The translations under genes were made by a program, and so were the position numbers. Shown in pieces: positions 24,572 to 31,720 of a DNA stretch of 34,424 bases. The first letter of the stretch is position 1, and the number at the start of each line of letters is the position of its first letter. The DNA is from a virus. The notes under the pieces were generated by a model, which worked only from the letters and a program-made list of their open reading frames with translations, had not been told where the DNA came from and did not search any database. The DNA is taken from IMG/VR virus record IMGVR_UViG_3300026094_000950, positions 1 through 34,424 of that record, one strand, 5' to 3'.

Positions 24572-25139
24572 CTAGTATCCTTCTAAATTGGTAGGTGTCA
24601 AAGCGTCTTGCAGTAAAAACAGATAGAGGTGTGTTTTCTGTCTCAAACGGCATAGAAAAATCTATTACTGCGTAGTTATCATTTAATATGCGGGCAAAGT
24701 CTACAGAAAGAGTTTTGTAAAGTATATTAGGGTCGTGTTTTGCTGTAACAGAGAAAGACAATTTAGTGTTTAGCCTTATTCCTTTCTTGCGTAGATTCCT
24801 TTTTAACTGTTTCCCTAGTTTAATTCTCCAGCAGGTGTTTGGTTTATCCTGTTCTACAACGATATCAGCATCTTCTATTGTGTTTTCTGGTATTTCATAT
24901 ATAAAGTCATTCACACTAGACCCGTCAAAACTTTGTTGATGTTGATCTTGTAATTCTAGCTGTTTTGTTTTGGGATTATATTCAACTCTGTAATTTCTTT
25001 TTCGTTCAGTTCCATTCAATAAACCGATTACATCAGAAAGATGTACAGGAATCGAATTTTCATTCTCTGCTTTAGGAGAAATTCCTAATACTTTTCCTGT
25101 ATCTCGTTCAAAAATCACATACATTATAGTTTCAGACAT
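24564..25139 (-). CDS. Unknown protein in the glycosyltransferase operon
   Basis: A 191-residue protein that I do not recognise. It opens with MYVIFERDTGKVLGISPKAE after an in-frame MSETI; AGGAA nine bases before ATG 25139 supports the longer start. The sequence is rich in charged beta-strand-like segments (YRVEYNPKTKQLELQ, NTCWRIKLGKQLKRNL, ILYKTLSVDFARIL) with no catalytic motif and no membrane segment. The composition looks more like a phage structural or adaptor protein than an enzyme. It lies between a GT8-like gene (16-base overlap) and the DGD-motif gene (8-base overlap), so it is probably co-expressed with them. Confidence 0.7.
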   Translation of the reverse strand: MSETIMYVIFERDTGKVLGISPKAENENSIPVHLSDVIGLLNGTERKRNYRVEYNPKTKQLELQDQHQQSFDGSSVNDFIYEIPENTIEDADIVVEQDKPNTCWRIKLGKQLKRNLRKKGIRLNTKLSFSVTAKHDPNILYKTLSVDFARILNDNYAVIDFSMPFETENTPLSVFTARRFDTYQFRRILDE

Positions 25140-25954
25140 TTTTCATATTTCCTTATGATGTCATCTGTTACAAAATCGTTTTCTGTGTAATGAAATACAG
25201 TATCCTGCCTATGATTCCCTATTTTCAGTTGCAAATTCTCATCAAGATACACACCTACTTTGTCCTGCCAACGACTTTTTGGATTGCGCCACTGCTGGGC
25301 GCGAGGCTTCATATGGACTATTTCTGGCATATTCTGTTTTTGATTGGAAATTTCTCGGTCACAGTCTAGTATTTTAGAAACAATAGCAACAGTAATATCC
25401 ATACTGGGCTGTTTTGGATAGTATTCTTTGCAAAAATTACCATAAAACAGTTCCCAGTTGTTGTTTACTGTCTCTACCCACTCATAGAATTGTTTTGTCC
25501 AGTTGCATTTTTTAAAGTAGTGTAAAACATTGTAGAAATTAGGAAGATCGTTAGCAGTAAATGCTTTTCTATAGAAATCTGTTTGGATTAGTTCTTTCCT
25601 GTAAGTAAAAACCCTAGTAGGAAAATATAAATCGTAATTTTTGACAGAATTCCAAAAATATTCTAGATCTTGTAGTACTAGCACATCAGAATCCAGTACT
25701 ATAGTTTCGTCATAGGGTGTTGCATGATAGATCTTCCAACGATTTTCAGTTTTTAAAAGAGTATTATCTTGCTTGTACCACGGAATATCTATAATTTTGT
25801 CGAAAATTTCACGATGTTTATCATCTGCGACACAATTTGTAACAACACTTACAGGATATATGTTGCCGGCTGCTCGAATACTTAATGCAGCGAGGTATGC
25901 CTGACGAAAATACTCTTCTCCTTCGGCAAAAATTACAAATCCTCTAGACTTCAT
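25124..25954 (-). CDS. GT8-like glycosyltransferase (copy A)
   Basis: A 276-residue protein. It begins with RGFVIFAEGEEYFRQAYLAA, a GT-A nucleotide-binding start, and has TPYDETIVLDSDVLVLQDLE with D88-S-D90 as the DxD metal site, the arrangement seen in GT8 and related retaining transferases. EIVHMKPRAQQW in the C-terminal part may supply the second metal-binding His. The 11-base overlap with copy B and their matched starts (MTTRGIVVFA / MKSRGFVIFA) suggest a duplication. The donor sugar is unknown; cytoplasmic by lack of signal or membrane segments. Confidence 0.73.
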   Translation of the reverse strand: MKSRGFVIFAEGEEYFRQAYLAALSIRAAGNIYPVSVVTNCVADDKHREIFDKIIDIPWYKQDNTLLKTENRWKIYHATPYDETIVLDSDVLVLQDLEYFWNSVKNYDLYFPTRVFTYRKELIQTDFYRKAFTANDLPNFYNVLHYFKKCNWTKQFYEWVETVNNNWELFYGNFCKEYYPKQPSMDITVAIVSKILDCDREISNQKQNMPEIVHMKPRAQQWRNPKSRWQDKVGVYLDENLQLKIGNHRQDTVFHYTENDFVTDDIIRKYEKCLKL

Positions 25955-26831
25955 CTATACACCTATTCAAACTGAACTTGTTCATAGCATGTAGATTGGC
26001 ATTTTCGATTCTTATTGGAGTATATTCGCCGTCGTATGTAGGCTTTTCAAGCAATATTACAAGCGATCTATCCTGTATTTGCCATAAAATACTTTTATCT
26101 GTGATAAAATAGAGCGTACCGGGCATAGGTTTAGCAAAATCCCCAGTCTGATATCCGTTCATAATATGAATAGCCATAGAAAATGCATAGTCATTGCGGT
26201 AATAAGGAGAATTTATTTGAAAAATATTCTTATAATGATTCCAATTTTCTTGAATATGCTTTACTAGATCAAAAAATATTCGATTTTCTTGGGTTTTTCT
26301 AAAAAATATACAGGTAGCCCAGTAAAAATCTACCGAAGTATCTGAAACTCTTGTAAAATCGTCGCCTCTATCGCAATCTAGTAGTTCAGTTGCAGTTTTA
26401 TAAAGTAGTAAATTATGCTGTTGTTCGAAGCATTGTAAAAATATATCGTTAGAGATTACAATATCCGAATCCAATACCAGTGTTTCGTCGTAAGGAGATA
26501 CGTCATATACCACTGTTCTTGCTTCGTTCTTCCATTCTAGTTGTTTCGATACAAGCGCACCATCATAAAATTTCTTTTGACTGTGTTGTTCTCCGCGGGA
26601 CAACACTGTATCTTCAGTAGTATCTTCAGCCTTCCATACTATCGACACTACTTTATCAAACACAGTTTGCCAATCAGGATACTCAACATCCAAAAACTCT
26701 ATGCTATCTGTTACAAGCGTAGTAGGTAATCCAAGGATGTCTCTTGCTCTCTTTGCTAGGAAATGAGCCTGTTTTACATAATCAACTTGACTATTGTTTC
26801 TAGCAAATACAACAATACCTCTAGTCGTCAT
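25944..26831 (-). CDS. GT8-like glycosyltransferase (copy B)
   Basis: A 295-residue relative of copy A. RGIVVFARNNSQVDYVKQAH starts the nucleotide-binding fold, and SPYDETLVLDSDIVISNDIF carries D121-S-D123. It has about 30 extra residues before the DxD site (KAEDTTEDTVLSRGEQHSQK). The C-terminal His and Lys residues of copy A are not obviously conserved, so copies A and B probably differ in acceptor or donor. The start overlaps the previous gene by 11 bases within ATGACGACTAG. Confidence 0.72.
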   Translation of the reverse strand: MTTRGIVVFARNNSQVDYVKQAHFLAKRARDILGLPTTLVTDSIEFLDVEYPDWQTVFDKVVSIVWKAEDTTEDTVLSRGEQHSQKKFYDGALVSKQLEWKNEARTVVYDVSPYDETLVLDSDIVISNDIFLQCFEQQHNLLLYKTATELLDCDRGDDFTRVSDTSVDFYWATCIFFRKTQENRIFFDLVKHIQENWNHYKNIFQINSPYYRNDYAFSMAIHIMNGYQTGDFAKPMPGTLYFITDKSILWQIQDRSLVILLEKPTYDGEYTPIRIENANLHAMNKFSLNRCIDEV

Positions 26832-27177
26832 AGTCTACCAGTTTTTCTACACTGCGCTTAGATAACAGTTCTTTATATGCGGTATGATATTGATTTGTTA
26901 CAGAAAAATATCTGTCAAGAGTGTCTGCAAGAAAACTATCTGCATCAGCAATCAATACGGGAGTTTCATTGTCATCTACAAGAACTATGTCTTCTGACAC
27001 TCCTCGATCTACTAGCATGTTAACAAATGTAATTAAATCTTGCGTAACTGTAAATTGTCCACCGTTGTAATAATGAACAATATTTTCTCTAAATTGTTCT
27101 TTGAGAATACGCTTTTGATTGTTAAGCGTAACCATGTAATTGGAAAATTCAAGGGCTTTTTCTAAACGTTCGTCCAT
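26821..27177 (-). CDS. Small conserved T4-like marine phage protein, first gene of the operon
   Basis: A 118-residue protein with ALEFSNYMVTLNNQKRILKE, YYNGGQFTVTQDLITFVNML and VLVDDNETPVLIAD. I associate this pattern with a small conserved family in T4-like cyanophages; its role is unknown to me. GGAG (27184-27187) precedes the ATG at the proper distance. A full-consensus promoter begins 20 bases upstream, so this gene leads the glycosyltransferase and radical SAM operon and may be expressed early. Confidence 0.8.
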   Translation of the reverse strand: MDERLEKALEFSNYMVTLNNQKRILKEQFRENIVHYYNGGQFTVTQDLITFVNMLVDRGVSEDIVLVDDNETPVLIADADSFLADTLDRYFSVTNQYHTAYKELLSKRSVEKLVDYDD

Positions 27178-27196
27178 ATATTACTCCTGTATTTTA

Positions 27197-27225
27197 ATTA
27201 TACAAGAGTAAAAACAAAATGTCAA
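27197..27225 (-). promoter_or_regulatory. Perfect-consensus sigma-70 promoter of the accessory operon
   Basis: On the minus strand TTGACA (27220-27225), exactly 17 bases, TATAAT (27197-27202), with both hexamers perfect. It sits in the 51-base gap between a structural gene and the first accessory-operon gene, so it divides late structural from early accessory transcription. Confidence 0.88.
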
Positions 27226-27228
27226 GAA

Positions 27229-28251
27229 TTATTCAAATGTGTCTACGATGCTAAATGCAGGGAAAGGTAGTACAACTTCACCGTTTGCTCGACGTGCTGA
27301 ATATTCAAATTCTAGATCAGCAGTCACCGGCTCAGTTACGCCTCCGGAGATTGATCCTACTTGACCTGCATCTGAGTCACTTTCAGGTCCGTCGTCAACG
27401 AGTGTAATTCTAAATCTTAAAACTGTGCTGCTGTCTTCTCTAGCATCGATCTTCCAATATGAATCGCCGTAGGTGCCCCCGTTGGCATCTTTTCTAAATA
27501 TTTCTTGAAAGGTTGCAGTAAGAGAATCGTTGCCTACTACGCCGGCTGGAAAAGAAACTCCAGTAGTACTGCCTGTTAAAGTAGTAGAATTATAATCGAA
27601 TCTAATAGTACCTGGATTTTCTAGTAGATCATTCCATCCTTCGTCTCGAGCAAGGCTGCCTCCGGTCGATGTAGATAAATCAACTGTTCCTTCAAATCTA
27701 ATATCACCACCAGAATTAAAAAAATGCCTTCTTGCATTTTCGTCAGAAAAACTTACAATAAACTGTGATGTTATAGTGCCATTCCAGCTAGACGTTCTTT
27801 GATCTGAATCTCTAACTTGAACATCTTCTTGACTCGGATGTATTACAAATCTATTAGCTTCTAGATCTGTCATTATTATAAGTAAATCATTAAGTCCTTT
27901 TGAAGTATCTTGATTTTCAAATATATAATTGCCGCTTTGATCAAAATTAAGATCCGTTCCAGACTCGTCAGCTCCGATTATATCACCGGCTGTAAAACTG
28001 TTAATTGGAATATCCGAGCCTTCTTGGTGTTTGTATGCCTTTCCAAGATCAGTTCTAAGTTCGTTAAATTGCGAAGCAAGCACAGAATCACCGTTTGGAA
28101 TATCGGGATCTGTTAAAGAAGTTACTTGGCTGCTAGAAACTGATTGACCATATCCAAAGTCTCCCGAGCCGACGCCCAAAACCTGTGCTATTCTACTTTG
28201 AAGATTGTTAAAATCCGCTGCGGTAATTGTATCGCCGGGTGAAACTGCCAT
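27229..28251 (-). CDS. Virion structural protein of T4-like marine phages
   Basis: A 340-residue protein. ITAADFNNLQSRIAQVLGVG, GDFGYGQSVSSSQV and LRTDLGKAYKHQEGSDIP form an N-terminal pattern that I recognise from cyanophage T4-like virion proteins. The rest is Ser/Thr/Gly-rich beta sequence (FRKDANGGTYGDSYWKID) ending in ADLEFEYSARRANGEVVLPF. It has no signal peptide or enzyme motif. A canonical late promoter lies directly upstream, and AGGA precedes the ATG. It probably belongs to the tail-fibre or baseplate periphery with the fibre-like genes upstream. Confidence 0.78.
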   Translation of the reverse strand: MAVSPGDTITAADFNNLQSRIAQVLGVGSGDFGYGQSVSSSQVTSLTDPDIPNGDSVLASQFNELRTDLGKAYKHQEGSDIPINSFTAGDIIGADESGTDLNFDQSGNYIFENQDTSKGLNDLLIIMTDLEANRFVIHPSQEDVQVRDSDQRTSSWNGTITSQFIVSFSDENARRHFFNSGGDIRFEGTVDLSTSTGGSLARDEGWNDLLENPGTIRFDYNSTTLTGSTTGVSFPAGVVGNDSLTATFQEIFRKDANGGTYGDSYWKIDAREDSSTVLRFRITLVDDGPESDSDAGQVGSISGGVTEPVTADLEFEYSARRANGEVVLPFPAFSIVDTFE

Positions 28252-28277
28252 ATTAACGTCCTTTTAAGTGCGTACTT

Positions 28278-28285
28278 TATTTATA
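28278..28285 (-). promoter_or_regulatory. Canonical T4 late promoter
   Basis: TATAAATA on the minus strand, 26 bases before the ATG at 28251. It overlaps the TAA stop of the upstream fibre gene (28281-28283). Confidence 0.75.
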
Positions 28286-29771
28286 CTTTTAAAACGCACT
28301 CTACTAGTTTTTCTTCTGAGGTTGTATCGGATGATAAAGCAATTCCTACAAGATCGCCTGAGCCGTTTATAGACGCAGCGCCGTTTCCAATAGCATATAC
28401 TTTTTGACCTTTTTGTACCGCATCAACGATTCTTACAGGCACTCGGCCAGTAAACGCAACTGCTTGACCTTCTGCTTCTGAATTCATTAGGTAGGCAGGA
28501 TTTTCTGATATAACACCAATTACATTACTATCTTGTTTGTCGCATACCTCATGATCGCCGTGTTCACATACAGATACAACTGTTCCTACTGAAAACGCTT
28601 CCGCAGTAGAATAAATTTCTGCTAGATCAGCATATTTTGCCTGTGTAGCTACTCCCCTAAAAAGAACTGCACTTAGACCGCCGGATGCATCTCTTACTGC
28701 AACAGTGTTAGCAGTATCAGATACATCGCCAAATCTATCATTTCCGTTAACTACAAGTGCAGTTGCTCTCTCTGATACTCCGATAAAATTCTCAGCATAC
28801 ACGTCATTGAATTTATCAGTAGAATTACCTAAATCAACCTGTTCTATAGAATCACCGTCCGGAGTTTCACCAGGCAAAACAGAGTTAGAAAAAATTCTAA
28901 GTGGAGTTTTTACAATACCAGAGATGTCTTTTGTTTTTAGACTTATTAAATTTCCTACAGCATTTTCTAAGACAGCTTGATCGTCGTTTTCTATGAAAAC
29001 TCTTAAGTCATTAGAGTCACCAACAGCAAATCCTACGTCCGCGAATTCAACTAAGTTGTTGAAAGAAGGATTACTTTGTTCAATATACTGATCTGCATCT
29101 TTTCCGCCTAGTTTATCCGAATCAGAAGCAGTTCCCCAAAAAATATAATTATCTGTTGCTCGACTTGTTACACCGCCCGAACCTGCTAGTGTATCTCTTA
29201 AAGTAATACCTTGTTTTACAATATCAAAACCTGGAATTGAATTTTCAGGGCTAGGTGCAATTGTAAACTCTTCGTTGGAGATTATATTAACTACACTATC
29301 ATTAATAACAGCGATAATTACAGATCTAGTTAATCCATCAGTACCAAGAAGGGAGGTACTTTGCATTTGGGTAATGCCTTCGCCTGCATCTTGAGGTCCT
29401 ACAAGAACAAAATCAGTACCATTATAGGCGTATAGTTGTTCATTTTGAGTATCCCACCAAAAATCGCCTTCTGTTAGACCAACTGGAGTTTCTTCGCTGA
29501 TTTCTGCGCCGCCAGTTGTTCTAAATTTAGAACCATCGTAGAATTTTAGTTTAGAATTGTCTGCATCGAACCAAATCTGTCCTGAAATGGGTCTAGGAGG
29601 CGGAGATTGACTAGAAAAGTTTTCCAGCAAAAATATAAAATTTTCATTTTGTATTTCGCCGTAGCCTGCAAAGTTTTTTCCAACTATTTTAAGATCAGTA
29701 AAGTTATCTACAGTACCGTCCTGAACCTCAGTTAGAACAGATCCGTCAAATCGATTAATAATATACGCCAT
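28281..29771 (-). CDS. Tail-fibre-like protein with GQIWFD module (paralogue 1)
   Basis: A 496-residue protein. The N-terminal 130 residues carry the module shared by three consecutive genes: VGKNFAGYGEIQNENFIFLL, ISGQIWFDADNSKLKFYDGS, EGDFWWDTQNEQLYAYNGT. A beta-rich middle follows, with DKLGGKDADQYIE and LGNSTDKFNDVYAENF. The C-terminal domain (KYADLAEIYSTAEAFSVGTV, VIGVISENPAYLMNS, VPVRIVDAVQKGQKVYAIG) is a conserved end seen in many T4-like marine fibre proteins. Expressed from its own late-type promoter. Likely part of the host-recognition apparatus. Confidence 0.85.
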   Translation of the reverse strand: MAYIINRFDGSVLTEVQDGTVDNFTDLKIVGKNFAGYGEIQNENFIFLLENFSSQSPPPRPISGQIWFDADNSKLKFYDGSKFRTTGGAEISEETPVGLTEGDFWWDTQNEQLYAYNGTDFVLVGPQDAGEGITQMQSTSLLGTDGLTRSVIIAVINDSVVNIISNEEFTIAPSPENSIPGFDIVKQGITLRDTLAGSGGVTSRATDNYIFWGTASDSDKLGGKDADQYIEQSNPSFNNLVEFADVGFAVGDSNDLRVFIENDDQAVLENAVGNLISLKTKDISGIVKTPLRIFSNSVLPGETPDGDSIEQVDLGNSTDKFNDVYAENFIGVSERATALVVNGNDRFGDVSDTANTVAVRDASGGLSAVLFRGVATQAKYADLAEIYSTAEAFSVGTVVSVCEHGDHEVCDKQDSNVIGVISENPAYLMNSEAEGQAVAFTGRVPVRIVDAVQKGQKVYAIGNGAASINGSGDLVGIALSSDTTSEEKLVECVLKV

Positions 29772-29795
29772 TTGTTAAGTCCCTATCATATATGG

Positions 29796-29803
29796 TATTT
29801 ATC
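29796..29803 (-). promoter_or_regulatory. T4-type late promoter element
   Basis: GATAAATA on the minus strand, in the 41-base gap upstream of the fibre gene that starts at 29771; one mismatch from TATAAATA. Confidence 0.6.
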
Positions 29804-29812
29804 GAAATTTGA

Positions 29813-31714
29813 CTAAACTGTACTCTGATGAACCCAAGCGCCGTTTTGCACTATAAACGTAAAGGTTAATCTAGCAGGTACAGGAGAAAAAGTACCAGAA
29901 ACTGGGTCGAAAGATATACTCTCGACAACACTTATAGCGCTGCTATCATCTGAAATTACACTAGTAGTATTAATATTTGCTGCCGATTGCACATCGATAC
30001 CGCTTATTATAGTGTTATTGTATGCAGTTCCGTGTATTCTTGCTAGTGTTCCTTCTCGTTTTTCGCTAGCAGGTACAATTGATTCTAAAATTACAGCTAC
30101 ATCGTTTCTTGGGTCCGAAATCACAGGATCAGACAATCCTGTAATATCCAAAGCAAGAGCAACGTTCTCTTGCTTTGCAAGAATTTCTGAATCTACATAT
30201 TGTTTTGTTGCAGCATCTTGATCATCTTCAGGATCAGTTAAATCTGTTATTCTTGAATTTGATACTGATACATCTGCAGACGGATCTAATACAATACTTT
30301 TGTTAACTCCGGATACTGAAGGAGCAGAAATAACGTTTGTGTCGATCCTTAAATCGTCAACTGCTAAACTTTGTAATTTTCCTATACTTGTTAATCCGTT
30401 TGCAGTTTTGACTAGAGGACCTAGCTCTGTAAGCGATAGCACATTTTGTCCGTTAATTTTATAACTGTTTCCTTCAGATAAATTAAAATTAACATTGGCG
30501 TTCCAGCTGTTTAATTGTTTATCCCAAAATAAATCTTTTGACCCGTTTAGAGACCTAAGCGTTATACCGCCTCCGTCGACGATGTCGTCGTCGCCTTCAG
30601 TACTGTCGTCAAGCAATCCTAATTCTATATTCTTATCTAATACCTGCAGGGTCTGTACATTGAAATACGAAGCAAGTCCTTTTACTGTTAGGTCGCCTTC
30701 TACAATTGCGTCACCGGTAGTTCTTAAATCTCCTGTTAAATCAAGACCAAACTCTGGACTGTCGTTATGAATTCCTATTCTTTCTGCCTGTCCTTGAATG
30801 TAAATAGCATTGTTAAATGCGTTACCTGTTTTTGTTCTTAAAGCAATATCAGTTTGTCTTTCTTGGTTTTCTATTACAGTAGTTGTCCCTAACACTTTAA
30901 AAGTAGCATATGCAGTGTCTTGAACACCGATCGTAATACCATTAGAGTTTTTAATAAAGAGAGATCCGGTTGTTTCTTCATTTTCATTTGCTGCAAGAAA
31001 GTCGGCAGTTGTTTTTACATTATCGTCTATATCGACAAGTGCCCTAGCAGATTCAGCTGTTCCTCTATAAAAAGAGTTGCTATCTGCAAGATTAAATCCC
31101 TGTCTAAATCTCTGTGTTGCTGGCACATTATTATCGTCTGGATTGTCAGGGTAGCCCTGTATTTTATTTGTGCCTGATAGAAAGAATTCTCCGTCCCCGT
31201 CTGCCTTTGTAATAACTGCAAAAAGATCACCTGCAATAAACACTTTTAAAATAACACGCTCTTTTGCAGTTGTATCTATAACCGATTCAACTTCTAGTCC
31301 GGTTTTCCCTTGTGCTTGGTCGTAAGCAGGGCCTACTAGAGTAATTTCGTTATCTTCGTTACCATCATAGAAATATAATTTTCTATTTAGATTATCTATC
31401 CAGATGTCTCCTTGAACTAGAGAGGGTCTACTAGAACTAACAACAGGCGCACCTGCTGTTCTAAACTGATTACCGTTATATATTTTTAAACGCTGTTCGT
31501 TAGTATCGTACCATAATTGGCCTGTTAAAGGTGCATCAGGAGCACTAGTATTTGCAAAATTTTCCGTAATCTTGATAAAATTTTCGTTGAAAAGTTCACC
31601 AAACCCTCTATAATTTCTTCCGACTAGAGTAATATCAGTGCTAGTATTATCTATTTGGCCGTCTGCAAGTTCAACTATTAGCTCGCCGTCTGTTTTGTTT
31701 AATCTATAACTCAT
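29813..31714 (-). CDS. Tail-fibre-like protein (paralogue 2)
   Basis: A 633-residue protein. It has the shared N-terminal module (VGRNYRGFGELFNENFIKIT, LTGQLWYDTNEQRLKIYNG, QGDIWIDNLNRKLYFYDGN), then long beta repeats typical of trimeric fibres (DLTGDLRTTGDAIVEGDLTV), and LTDPEDDQDAATKQYVDSEI, an element found in many phage fibres. It ends with ARLTFTFIVQNGAWVHQST without a collar domain or chaperone-like end. No promoter is visible in the six-base gap from the upstream gene, so it is probably read through from 34382. Confidence 0.86.
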   Translation of the reverse strand: MSYRLNKTDGELIVELADGQIDNTSTDITLVGRNYRGFGELFNENFIKITENFANTSAPDAPLTGQLWYDTNEQRLKIYNGNQFRTAGAPVVSSSRPSLVQGDIWIDNLNRKLYFYDGNEDNEITLVGPAYDQAQGKTGLEVESVIDTTAKERVILKVFIAGDLFAVITKADGDGEFFLSGTNKIQGYPDNPDDNNVPATQRFRQGFNLADSNSFYRGTAESARALVDIDDNVKTTADFLAANENEETTGSLFIKNSNGITIGVQDTAYATFKVLGTTTVIENQERQTDIALRTKTGNAFNNAIYIQGQAERIGIHNDSPEFGLDLTGDLRTTGDAIVEGDLTVKGLASYFNVQTLQVLDKNIELGLLDDSTEGDDDIVDGGGITLRSLNGSKDLFWDKQLNSWNANVNFNLSEGNSYKINGQNVLSLTELGPLVKTANGLTSIGKLQSLAVDDLRIDTNVISAPSVSGVNKSIVLDPSADVSVSNSRITDLTDPEDDQDAATKQYVDSEILAKQENVALALDITGLSDPVISDPRNDVAVILESIVPASEKREGTLARIHGTAYNNTIISGIDVQSAANINTTSVISDDSSAISVVESISFDPVSGTFSPVPARLTFTFIVQNGAWVHQSTV

Positions 31715-31720
31715 TTTAGT

